Assembly: GCF_900141905.1 (NCBI RefSeq)
Contig: NZ_FQZF01000003.1
Span: 124,001 to 188,000 of the forward strand
DNA length: 64,000 bases
Origin: Muricoccus roseus
GTDB taxonomy: Bacteria; Pseudomonadota; Alphaproteobacteria; Acetobacterales; Acetobacteraceae
Reading direction: 5' to 3'
Both the position numbers and the translations under genes were made by a program. The notes beneath the pieces were generated by a model. The model saw nothing but the letters and a program-made list of their open reading frames with translations. It had not been told where the DNA came from and made no database searches. Below, piece after piece: positions 1 through 7,532 of the stretch (within the stretch, counting starts at the first letter, position 1; each line of letters begins with the position of its first letter).

Positions 1-488
1 GACAGGCCGAACACGCCGCCCCACATCAGGATGCCGATGGCGGTCAGCGTCACGGCCCAGACCACCGCCAGTTCCCAGCGCCAGAAGCGCCGCATGGCGG
101 AGACGACATAAAGCGCCGTGAAGAGCAGGCAGACCAGCGCCGGGCGCCAGTGCTCCTCATAGGGGTAGGTGCCAAAGAGGATGAAGCGGTGCTTCTCGGT
201 GATCACCGCCCAGCAGGCGCCGGGGGTGGCCGAGTTCTTCAGGGCGCGGCAGGCCTGGGTCTGGTTGTTGTCGACCGACCAGATCGCATTGATGAAGGCC
301 CAGTCCACGAAGCTGATGGCGTAGCGAACGATGAAATAGGCCAGCACGAGCGTGACCGCCGTGTTCAGCCAGGAGGAAAACAGATTCGCCCGGAACCAGG
401 CAATCGGCCCCGTGGTCAGGGCCGGTGGCTGCCGCGGCGCCGCTTCCGGCACGCCGGCGACGGAGGTGTTGAGGGGGATGTCGCTCAT
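1..488 (-). CDS. aapM: General L-amino acid ABC transporter permease AapM (C-terminus outside window)
   Basis: Second inner-membrane permease of the Aap/Bzt-type polar amino-acid importer. The visible N-terminal 162 residues begin MSDIPLNTS and carry hydrophobic segments. Between them is a periplasmic stretch with the SVDNNQTQACR and GACWAVITEKHRFILFGTYPYEEHWRP signatures found in AapM/YhdY proteins (named in two parts here only as landmarks). The gene runs off the left edge, so the transport-specific EAA loop is not seen. It lies 13 bp downstream of aapQ on the same strand, so aapJ-aapQ-aapM form one operon. The ATPase gene aapP would be expected just beyond the edge. The start is the ATG at 488. 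The family call rests on the N-terminal signatures and the operon context. Confidence 0.9.
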   Translation of the reverse strand, partial: MSDIPLNTSVAGVPEAAPRQPPALTTGPIAWFRANLFSSWLNTAVTLVLAYFIVRYAISFVDWAFINAIWSVDNNQTQACRALKNSATPGACWAVITEKHRFILFGTYPYEEHWRPALVCLLFTALYVVSAMRRFWRWELAVVWAVTLTAIGILMWGGVFGL

Positions 489-501
489 CTCGGTGCTCCC
501 C

Positions 502-1704
502 TCAGCGCTCGACCAGGGCGATACGTGAGTTGTACCAGTTCATGAAGAAGCTGATCGAGAGGGAGATGGTCAGGTAGACCGCCATGATGATGGCGATGCC
601 CTCGATCGCCTGTCCCGTCTGGTTCAGGGTGGTGTTGGCGATGCTGACGATGTCCTGGTAGCCGATGGCAACGGCCAGGGAGGAGTTCTTGGTCAGGTTC
701 AGGTATTGGCTGGTCATCGGCGGCACGATCACGCGCAGCGCCTGGGGCAGTACGATCTGGCGCAGCACGGTGCTGGAACGCAGGCCGAGCGCCTGTGCGG
801 CCTCCCACTGGCCATGCGGCACCGCGAGGATACCGGCGCGCACGATCTCGGCGATGAAACCGGCCGTATAGGTGGTCAGGCCGATCAGCAGCGCGAAGTA
901 TTCGGGGCTGATCGTCATGCCGCCACGGAAGTTGAAGCCCCGCAGCTCTGGCCAGTCGATGGCGGTGGGCGCGCCGCCCAGGCTCCAGACGACCAGGGGC
1001 AGCCCGACCAGGAGGCCCAGGGCCGCCGGCCAGATCGGACGCGGCCGGCCGTCCTGCATCTGCTTCCGGCGCATGGCCTTCGCATAGAGCCAGGTGGCGA
1101 AGCACCCCGCAACGAAGGCGAGCAGCGCCCAGCTATGCGCGACCTGCCAATCCAGGAAGGGGAGCTTGAGCCCGCGGTTCGAAAGGAAGACGCCCGCGAC
1201 CGGATTGAGTGCCTGGCGGGGCCCCGGCAGGCCCTGGAGGATGGTGTACCAGAACAGCAGCTGGAGCAGCAGCGGCACGTCGCGGATCAGCTCGACATAG
1301 ACCGCGGCTATCTTCGACAGCAGCCAGTTCTTCGAAAGCCGGGCGATGCCGATGACCGTGCCCAGGGTGGTGGCGAGCACGATACCGACGACCGCGACCT
1401 TCAGCGTGTTCAACACGCCGACGGTCAGCGCGCGCAGATAGGTGCTCGCGGGGGTGTACTCGATGAGGTGCTCACCGATGGGCAGGCCGGCTTCCCGGTT
1501 CAGGAAGCCGAAGCCGGTGGCGATGCGGCGCACCTCGAGATTATGCTGCGTGTTGCGGACCAGCCACCAAATGACGCCGATCACGGCGCCGACGATCAGC
1601 ACCTGCCACACAATGGCCCTGACGCGCTCATCGGCCCATGTCAGCCGGATCTGCCGTTTTGGCGGGGTGCGGAGGTGCCGCGGGTCGGTTGCGGTCTGCG
1701 ACAT
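502..1704 (-). CDS. aapQ: General L-amino acid ABC transporter permease AapQ
   Basis: About 400-residue inner-membrane permease that pairs with AapM to import amino acids delivered by AapJ. The N-terminal hydrophobic segment (IVWQVLIVGAVIGVIWWLV) is followed by the large periplasmic insertion typical of AapQ. Next come a multi-span BPD_transp_1 domain starting near GVLNTLKVAVVG, the conserved ELIRDVPLLLQLLFWY segment, and a C-terminal EAA-type loop (EAAQALGLRSSTVLRQIVLPQALR) that docks the ATPase. I chose the ATG at 1704 (MSQTATDP); a longer in-frame start 42 bp upstream would add a charged, unlikely extension. A strong hairpin separates it from aapJ, so it is probably expressed at a lower level than the binding protein. 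Length is normal for the family. Confidence 0.93.
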   Translation of the reverse strand: MSQTATDPRHLRTPPKRQIRLTWADERVRAIVWQVLIVGAVIGVIWWLVRNTQHNLEVRRIATGFGFLNREAGLPIGEHLIEYTPASTYLRALTVGVLNTLKVAVVGIVLATTLGTVIGIARLSKNWLLSKIAAVYVELIRDVPLLLQLLFWYTILQGLPGPRQALNPVAGVFLSNRGLKLPFLDWQVAHSWALLAFVAGCFATWLYAKAMRRKQMQDGRPRPIWPAALGLLVGLPLVVWSLGGAPTAIDWPELRGFNFRGGMTISPEYFALLIGLTTYTAGFIAEIVRAGILAVPHGQWEAAQALGLRSSTVLRQIVLPQALRVIVPPMTSQYLNLTKNSSLAVAIGYQDIVSIANTTLNQTGQAIEGIAIIMAVYLTISLSISFFMNWYNSRIALVER

Positions 1705-1742
1705 CCGGTGGGCCTTCGTCTCTTCTTGTTCTTCGATGGGGA

Positions 1743-1772
1743 TCACGGGGGCCCTGTGAAGGGCCCCCGTGA
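1743..1772 (-). terminator. Perfect hairpin between aapJ and aapQ (attenuator / mRNA stabiliser)
   Basis: A perfect 12-bp inverted repeat with a 6-nt loop (arms 1743-1754 and 1761-1772) begins 7 bp after the aapJ stop codon. There is no T tract. Hairpins at this place in ABC importer operons are known to protect the 3' end of the binding-protein mRNA or to cause partial termination, so that the binding protein is made in excess over the permeases. The structure is seen directly; its role here is inference. Confidence 0.7.
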
Positions 1773-1779
1773 CGTCGGA

Positions 1780-2835
1780 TCAGCGGAAGGGCATCGCGTA
1801 TTGCTGGCCGCCCGGGGTGGTCCAGAGCGCGTTCGGGCCACGCTGGATGCCGATCGGCTGCAGGTGCCGGGCGAAGATCTCGCCGTAGTTGCCGGTCGCC
1901 CGGATGACGTTCACCGCCCACTCGTTCGGCACGCCAAGCATCTGCCCGAGCCCGCCATTCTTGCCGAGCATGCGCTGCACCTCGGGACGGGTGTCGTTCG
2001 CGGCCATCTGGGCGACATTCGCCTGGGTGATGCCGAACTCCTCCGCGGCGACGAGCGCGTAGTGCACCCAGCGCACGAGATCCGCGAAGCGCTGGTCGCC
2101 ATGGCGCAGCAGCGGGCCGAGCGGCTCCTTCGAGATCACGTCCGGCAAGATCGTGTGCTCGGCGGGGTTGGGCTGGCTGGAACGGGTGGCGGCGAGGCCG
2201 GACACGTCCGTGGTGTAGGCGTCGCAGCGGCCGGAGGCATAGGCGCTGACCAGCTCCTCCAGGCGCTCGATCACCACGGGGGTGAACTGCACGTTGTTGG
2301 CGCGGGCCCAGTCCGTCAGGTTCTGCTCGGTGGTGGTGCCGGGCTGGACGCAGATGGTGGCGCCGTTCAGCTCCTTGGCGGTCTTCACGCCCGTCGAGGT
2401 CTTCACCATGAAGCCCTGGCCGTCGTAGAAATTCACACCGCCGAAGTCGAGGCCGAGCGAGGTGTCGCGCGAGAGCGTCCAGGTCGTGTTGCGGGCCAGG
2501 ACGTCCACTTCGCCGGACTGCAGCGCCGTGAACCGGCTCTGCGCGGTCGTCGGCACGTAACGGACCTTGTTGGGGTCGCCGAAGATGGCGGCGGAGATGG
2601 CGCGGCAATATTCCACGTCGAAGCCGCGCCACACGCCCTGGCTGTCCGGCTGGGCGAAGCCGGCGAGGCCGGTGTTCACGCCACAGACAAGCGTTCCGCG
2701 TGCCTTGATCGCATCCAGGATGGAAGCGCCGCCGGCGGCGGGCGCCTGAGCGGCGGCCGGCAGCGCGCCGAGCGCCGTGATGGCGACGGCACCGAGGAGG
2801 CCGAAAGTCGTGCGCCGCAAGGGCTGCATGGTCAT
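1780..2835 (-). CDS. aapJ: General amino-acid ABC transporter periplasmic binding protein AapJ
   Basis: Periplasmic solute-binding protein, 351 residues, that captures amino acids and hands them to AapQ/AapM. A Sec signal peptide (basic PLRRTT, then a hydrophobic run ending ALPAAAQA) is followed by the family-3 SBP fold. It shows the AapJ/BztA hallmarks GTLVCGVNTGLAGFAQPDS and WRGFDVEYCRA near the N-terminus, and SRFTALQSGEVDVLARNTTWT further on. The ATG at 2835 is preceded by a good GGGAG ribosome-binding site; another ATG lies two codons in, and an upstream in-frame ATG at 2856 is less well placed. It is the first gene of aapJQM and diverges from the gene at 3047 across about 210 bp that should hold both promoters. 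I could not pick out a convincing -35/-10 pair there. Confidence 0.94.
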   Translation of the reverse strand: MTMQPLRRTTFGLLGAVAITALGALPAAAQAPAAGGASILDAIKARGTLVCGVNTGLAGFAQPDSQGVWRGFDVEYCRAISAAIFGDPNKVRYVPTTAQSRFTALQSGEVDVLARNTTWTLSRDTSLGLDFGGVNFYDGQGFMVKTSTGVKTAKELNGATICVQPGTTTEQNLTDWARANNVQFTPVVIERLEELVSAYASGRCDAYTTDVSGLAATRSSQPNPAEHTILPDVISKEPLGPLLRHGDQRFADLVRWVHYALVAAEEFGITQANVAQMAANDTRPEVQRMLGKNGGLGQMLGVPNEWAVNVIRATGNYGEIFARHLQPIGIQRGPNALWTTPGGQQYAMPFR

Positions 2836-3046
2836 CAAAGTCTCCCTGAGTCTCATTGGTACGCTCCCGGCGTCATGCTGCGCCAGGGTTGTGCTTGGAT
2901 CAACGCGGGATTGCGCGGACCGCAGGGCACGCCCCTTAGCGTTCTGAAGCGCGCACGGCAATTCCGGCCATGCGGGGTTTCCCCCGCCAGCATCGGGCGG
3001 CACCATGGCGAGAGCAGGCTTCACACCGTCCTGGTGTGCAAGCGGC

Positions 3047-4009
3047 ATGCCGCATTCCGGAGGAGGACGCCCACTGCTGCATCTGGATCACGCCGCGGTC
3101 GATGCCCTCCTGCCTTGGGAAGCGCTAACCGATGCACTGGGCGAGATGTTCCGCACGGGCTGCGAGGCCCCGCTTCGCCACGCCCATGCCTGGCAGGAGG
3201 ACCGGGCGCGGAACACCCTGCTGCTCATGCCCGCCTGGCAGGCCGGGCGCTATACTGGGGTCAAGATCGTCCATGTGGCGCCGGGCCATGCCCCCGCCGT
3301 CCATGCCGCCTATCTTCTCTCGGACGCCGCGAGCGGCGCCCCGCTGGCCCTGCTGGACGGCGGCGCGCTGACGGACCGGCGGACGGCGGCAGCCAGCGTG
3401 CTGGCTGCGCGGTACCTTGCCCGCCCCGAAAGCCGGCGGCTCATGTTGCTGGGCAGCGGAAAGGTCGCCCATGCGCTGGCCCAGGCCTATCGGACCGCCT
3501 TCCCGATCGAGAGCATCTCGGTCTGGTCGAGGGAGGCCGCCAATGCCGAGCGCCTCGCCGCCCGGCTCCGGGCCGAGGGTCATCCGGCCCAGGCGGTGGC
3601 CGATCCCGATCCGGCCGAAGCCGACATCATCTCCTCCGCCACGCTTTCCCACGCGCCGCTGATCCCCGGGGCCACGGTGCGGCCCGGCACGCATGTGGAC
3701 CTGGTCGGCGCCTTCCGCGCCGATATGCGCGAGTCCGACGCAGCGCTGCTGGCGCGGGCCACGCTGGTCGTGGACACCCGCGCCGGGGCCCTGGCCGAGG
3801 CGGGCGACGTGGTCCAGGCCATCGCGGAGGGCGCCTTCGGGCCGGAGCATGTGGCGGCTGAACTGGCCGACCTGTGCCGCGGCGTGCATCCCGGACGCCG
3901 GGATCCCGGCGAGGTGACCGTGTTCAAGTCGGTCGGCTGGGCGGGGGAAGACCTGGCTGCGGCCATCCAGGCCTATGAGGGCAGCCTGGCCGAGGCCGGA
4001 CGGGAGTAA
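3047..4009 (+). CDS. Ornithine cyclodeaminase / mu-crystallin family protein
   Basis: NAD(P)-dependent enzyme of the ornithine cyclodeaminase/mu-crystallin family, about 320 residues. Bacterial members deaminate and cyclise ornithine to proline, or reduce cyclic ketimines, or act as alanine dehydrogenases; the substrate cannot be read from sequence. Visible features are the conserved lysine in the YTGVKIVHVAPGH segment, the Rossmann loop LLGSGKVAHALAQAY, and the conserved acidic motif GTHVDLVGAFRADMRESD. Divergent placement from the aap amino-acid importer suggests a role in amino-acid catabolism. The start is uncertain: ATG 3047 (MPHSGGGRPLL) fits the family N-terminus better than ATG 3005, and neither has a strong ribosome-binding site. 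It ends convergently, 10 bp from the next gene. Confidence 0.85.
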   Translation: MPHSGGGRPLLHLDHAAVDALLPWEALTDALGEMFRTGCEAPLRHAHAWQEDRARNTLLLMPAWQAGRYTGVKIVHVAPGHAPAVHAAYLLSDAASGAPLALLDGGALTDRRTAAASVLAARYLARPESRRLMLLGSGKVAHALAQAYRTAFPIESISVWSREAANAERLAARLRAEGHPAQAVADPDPAEADIISSATLSHAPLIPGATVRPGTHVDLVGAFRADMRESDAALLARATLVVDTRAGALAEAGDVVQAIAEGAFGPEHVAAELADLCRGVHPGRRDPGEVTVFKSVGWAGEDLAAAIQAYEGSLAEAGRE

Positions 4010-4019
4010 TCCCGGCCGA

Positions 4020-4580
4020 TCACCCCGCGGGAAGAGTGACCGAGGTGCCCTCGCCCTCGGACTCCAGCGTCGCACCCAGCTCCTCAAGGGCGGCACGCGC
4101 AGCGGGTGGAACGGGCCAGCCGAAGCTCAGCCGGGCTCCGTCGAGGCGGAGCGGCGGGCGCGGGCCAGGCGGCAAGGTGGCGGCGCCGGATGCGGCCAGG
4201 ATCAGCGCCCCCTCCAGCGCCGGAGAGCGGCGCTCGACGACGGCATTGCCCAGCAGGCGGAGTTCCAGCGGTCCGGCAGCCGCCAGGGTCAGCAGCGGCA
4301 GCAACTCCTGCATCAGCCGGCCGGCGGGCGCGGGCCGCACGCCTTCCTCCCGCCCCAGGGCGAGGAAGCCGCGGGCGAGCTGGTCGTATTCGACGGCGGC
4401 CTCACGTGCGCGGCTCACCTGTCGCGTCGTCGTCTCACCCGCCGGGAGCCGCGGCATGGCGGCATCCAGATTCGCGGTGAGCACCATGGAGAGATTGTTC
4501 ACGGCGTGGCGTACGGGCCGCAGGAGCAGCGCCATGGCCTGGGCCGCCGCCACGGTGCCGGACTTCTCCTCCACCGTCAC
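4020..4580 (-). CDS. Small protein with histidine-kinase-like dimerisation segment, no recognisable ATPase motifs
   Basis: I cannot assign a named family. Near residue 25 is an H-box-like segment, LLRPVRHAVNNLSMVLTANL, resembling the DHp helix of hybrid kinases (HDFNNLL type). The remaining roughly 130 residues are Ala/Leu/Gly-rich and lack the N, G1 and G2 boxes of a kinase ATPase domain. It could be a ChpT-like histidine phosphotransferase or a decayed kinase. The start is uncertain: GTG 4580 is used here, ATG 4535 would also keep the H-box, and ATG 4643 would overlap the upstream gene. It lies 34 bp downstream of the penicillin-binding protein gene on the same strand and is probably co-transcribed. 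Coding potential is supported by G/C-ending codon use. Confidence 0.6.
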   Translation of the reverse strand: MTVEEKSGTVAAAQAMALLLRPVRHAVNNLSMVLTANLDAAMPRLPAGETTTRQVSRAREAAVEYDQLARGFLALGREEGVRPAPAGRLMQELLPLLTLAAAGPLELRLLGNAVVERRSPALEGALILAASGAATLPPGPRPPLRLDGARLSFGWPVPPAARAALEELGATLESEGEGTSVTLPAG

Positions 4581-4614
4581 GGAGCAAGCCCGGCACGAGG
4601 GCGGCGAGGAATCA

Positions 4615-6483
4615 TCATCGGGGCAGTCCCTCCAGAATCTCATGGAAAAGGCGGGCCGGCAGCGTGCCGCCGCGTACGTCATCCATCGGCGTGGCGTCGT
4701 CATTGCCCAGCCAGACCCCGATCACCGTGCCACCGGAGAATCCGACGAACCAGGCGTCGCGGAAGTCCTGGGTGGTGCCGGTCTTCCCGGCGGCCGGGCG
4801 GCCTGGCACGGCGGCGGCGCGGCCCGACCCGCGTGAGACCACGGCCTCCATCATGCGGCGGATCGCCAGGGCATCGTCCGGCTGAACGGCGCGGGCCGGA
4901 GCGGTGTTGCCGGCCGGCAGGGCGCGGCCCTCCGCGCGGGCGGAGGTGATGCCATGGGGCGTCACCCGCATGCCGCCATTGGCGAAGGCCGCATAGGCCG
5001 CCGTGAGCTCCAGCAGGCTGGCCTCGCCGGTCCCGAGGGCAATGGTGGCATCGTTCGGGAAAGGCCCCGCAAGGCCAAGTCGCCGCGCGACCGCGGCCGC
5101 CTCCTTCGCCCCTCCCCCACGGGCCAGGATGCGCACCGCCGCCGTGTTCACGCTGTGGGCGAGTGCATCCTCCAGCGGCAGGTCGCCACGCGGGCGCCAG
5201 TTGCCATTCCCCGGTGACCAGCGGCCGAGCGTGATGGGGCCGTCGGAGACGGTGGAGTCGGGGTGCAGCCCGTGCTCCAGCGCGGCGAGGTAGACGAAGG
5301 GCTTGAAGACCGATCCGGGCTGGCGCCGGGCCGAGACCGCCCGGTTGAAGCTGCTGCGGCGGTAGTCGCGCCCGCCCGCCATGGCGCGCACGGCCCCGGT
5401 GGCAGCATCCAGCACCACCACCGCCCCCTGGCCGACATCCGCGGCAGCCCCCTGCCCTGCCAGGAGTGCCTCCAGCTTCGCCTCCACCAGCGCCTGCACG
5501 CGAAGGTCGAGGGTGGTGCGGAGCGTGAGGTCGGCGGAACCGGGAAAGCGGGTGGCGAGGTCATCATTCACCCAGTCCGCGAACCACCCGGAATCCCGGG
5601 AAGGGCGCGGGGGGAAGGCGATCCGCTCCGCCTCCGCATTCGCCTGGGCCTCGGTCAGGGCACCTGTCGCGGCCATGGCGTGCAGCACTTCGGCTCCCCG
5701 CCGCGCGGCTTCGTAGGGATTGGCCCTGGGGTTGAGGCGGGAGGGGGCACGGGGCAAGCCCATCAGCACCGCGGATTGCCAGACTGCGAGCCGCCGCGCC
5801 GGCACCCCGAAATAGAGACGCGCGGCCGCATCCACGCCGAACGCCCCGGCCCCGAGATAGACGCGGTTGAGGTAGATCTCGAGCAGCTGGTCCTTCGTGA
5901 ACCGGCTCTCCAGCCACAGGGCCAGCATCGCCTCCTGCACCTTGCGGCGCAGGGAGCGCTCGGGGGTGAGGAAGAGGTTCTTGGCGAGCTGCTGGGTCAG
6001 GGTGGAGCCGCCCTGGGCCACCCGCCCGGTGGTCAGGTTCACCCAGGCGGCACGCAGCAGGCCGACCGGGTCCAGGCCGAAATGGTCACGGAAGCGACGG
6101 TCCTCGATGGCAAGCAGCGCCGTCGGCAGGTGGACGGGAAGGTCGCGCAAGCGGACCGTCTCGCCATAGAGATCGCCGCTCGTGGAGAGCAGGCGACCGT
6201 CGGAAGCCTCTAGCGTGACGGAGGGGCGACGCGTGGTGTCCAGCGCATCCTCTGGCCGCGGCAGATCCCAGGCGAAGACGAGCAGCAGCACCCCAAGGGC
6301 CAGGCCACCCCAGACGGCGCCCATCAGCGCCCATGCGGCGAGCTTGCGGGCAAGGCGCCGCCTGGCCCGGACCGCCGACGGAACCGCCGGCCGCTCGGCG
6401 GCGACGCGCCCGCCCCGCTTCACGCCCGCCTTGCGAGAAGGCGGAACGTTCCGCGACACGGTTGCGATCGGGGCCCTCGGCAT
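4615..6483 (-). CDS. Bifunctional penicillin-binding protein (class A, PBP1-type transglycosylase/transpeptidase)
   Basis: Inner-membrane peptidoglycan synthase of 622 residues that polymerises lipid II and cross-links stem peptides in the periplasm. A basic cytoplasmic tail (residues 1-45) and one membrane anchor (about 47-70) precede the GT51 domain. That domain shows its motifs in order: EDRRFRDHFG (about 127), GGSTLTQQLAKNLF (about 156), RKVQEAMLALWLE, and KDQLLEIYLNRVYLG. The transpeptidase domain has SVFK (about 390, nucleophile serine), SVN and KTGTT (about 566). It is shorter than E. coli PBP1a (850 residues) and lacks a large C-terminal extension, as in PBP1C/compact PBP1A proteins. 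The ATG at 6483 gives a compact N-terminus; open frame upstream overlaps the divergent gene and is not plausible coding. Confidence 0.92.
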   Translation of the reverse strand: MPRAPIATVSRNVPPSRKAGVKRGGRVAAERPAVPSAVRARRRLARKLAAWALMGAVWGGLALGVLLLVFAWDLPRPEDALDTTRRPSVTLEASDGRLLSTSGDLYGETVRLRDLPVHLPTALLAIEDRRFRDHFGLDPVGLLRAAWVNLTTGRVAQGGSTLTQQLAKNLFLTPERSLRRKVQEAMLALWLESRFTKDQLLEIYLNRVYLGAGAFGVDAAARLYFGVPARRLAVWQSAVLMGLPRAPSRLNPRANPYEAARRGAEVLHAMAATGALTEAQANAEAERIAFPPRPSRDSGWFADWVNDDLATRFPGSADLTLRTTLDLRVQALVEAKLEALLAGQGAAADVGQGAVVVLDAATGAVRAMAGGRDYRRSSFNRAVSARRQPGSVFKPFVYLAALEHGLHPDSTVSDGPITLGRWSPGNGNWRPRGDLPLEDALAHSVNTAAVRILARGGGAKEAAAVARRLGLAGPFPNDATIALGTGEASLLELTAAYAAFANGGMRVTPHGITSARAEGRALPAGNTAPARAVQPDDALAIRRMMEAVVSRGSGRAAAVPGRPAAGKTGTTQDFRDAWFVGFSGGTVIGVWLGNDDATPMDDVRGGTLPARLFHEILEGLPR

Positions 6484-6558
6484 GGCAGATGCGGCGTAGC
6501 ACGATCCGGGGAGTCCTGCACTCGCGGCAGGATGGAGCCGTGCCGATGGGGGTGCAGG

Positions 6559-7446
6559 ATGCACGGGACATTGTCGCGACTGGCTGCCCGAGCAGGGCTG
6601 CCGACCCTCGCGCTGCTGGCCGCCTCGGCCCTCGCCGCCCCGGCAGAGGCGCAGTCCGACAGCCAGCAATGCCGGATCGAATGCGCCGCCCCCTTCGCCG
6701 AGCGTGCCCAGAACACGATCAGCATCCAGACCTGCCTTGTCCGTTGCGCCGCGCGATCCGCCGCGCTCGGGGCGGCGAACGTCACCGGCACCATGGTCAT
6801 GCCGACCCCGCTGACGCCCTGGACAGCGCCGCCAGGCACCCGGCGCCCGCCGCAAGGGCTTGCAGCGGCGCCGCGCGGGACGGAGCGCCAGGCGAATGCT
6901 CGGCAGCGCTCCCCCGCCAAGCGGAATCCGGGGGCCAACCTGGCGAGCGCACAGCTCGCACCCGCCTCCACCCCGGCAAGCCCTGCGGCTCCATCCGTGT
7001 TCGGCTCGTTCATCGCGGACCAGGCAGCGGTTCCAGCGGCGGTCCCGGAGGCAGCAATCCCTGCGCCACGAGCGCCCGACTCCGGCCGCGGGACCTTCGG
7101 CGCCATCTATGCGGCCCGGACGCCGTCCCGGGCCTATGGGCTGTCGGTCGGGGCGGGCGATCGCGGCGTGGCCCATCGCGCGGCGGAAAGCGCCTGCCAT
7201 GAAGGGAAAGGCAATGCCTGCCGGCTGGTCGGCGAGTTCTCGGCCCGATGCGGCGCCGTAGCGCATGCGCTGCGGTCCAACGGCGCCGTCGTAGTGACGG
7301 CCCACTCCAGCACCTACACCGTGATGGCCGCGGTCAGCGGCACGGGCCAGACGCGGGAGGAGGCGGAGCGCCAGGCGATGGCCGCCTGTGCGCAACGCGG
7401 CCGCGGCCTGCTCTGCCAGGTCACGGAGGCGCGCTGCGCGGGTTGA
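6559..7446 (+). CDS. Secreted DUF4189 domain protein
   Basis: Exported protein of about 295 residues with a clear signal peptide (MHGTLSRLAARAG, then a Leu/Ala core, cut after APAEA). A short cysteine-containing segment follows (QQCRIECAAPFAERAQNTISIQTC and LVRC, probably disulfide-linked), then a Pro/Ala-rich low-complexity linker. The C-terminal DUF4189 domain runs from about residue 180. It begins GTFGAIYAARTPSRAYG and shows the characteristic AAESACHEGKGNACRL, RCGAVAHA and REEAERQAMAACA cysteine pattern. The function of DUF4189 is unknown; it occurs in small secreted proteins. The start at ATG 6559 follows a GGGGGTGCAGG ribosome-binding region; an ATG 27 bp upstream would spoil the signal peptide. 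It is divergent from the penicillin-binding protein gene. Confidence 0.82.
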   Translation: MHGTLSRLAARAGLPTLALLAASALAAPAEAQSDSQQCRIECAAPFAERAQNTISIQTCLVRCAARSAALGAANVTGTMVMPTPLTPWTAPPGTRRPPQGLAAAPRGTERQANARQRSPAKRNPGANLASAQLAPASTPASPAAPSVFGSFIADQAAVPAAVPEAAIPAPRAPDSGRGTFGAIYAARTPSRAYGLSVGAGDRGVAHRAAESACHEGKGNACRLVGEFSARCGAVAHALRSNGAVVVTAHSSTYTVMAAVSGTGQTREEAERQAMAACAQRGRGLLCQVTEARCAG

Positions 7447-7532
7447 AGTCCGGGATTCACGGGCTGGTTGATCCGACCTAGGCTCTCCCGGCCCGCGCCA
7501 ACCCGGCGCCCCAGGGGAGGTTCTTCGCCGCG

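Noticed and set aside
2972-2987. GC hairpin (6-bp stem, TTTC loop) between aapJ and the cyclodeaminase gene
   Set aside because: Short and of a kind expected by chance in such GC-rich DNA; no functional position apparent.
706-3861. A 1051-codon open frame on the plus strand
   Set aside because: It lies antisense to aapQ/aapJ and out of frame with the cyclodeaminase gene. Its translation is Arg/Gly/Asp/His-rich without domains, and it results from lack of stops in GC-rich DNA.
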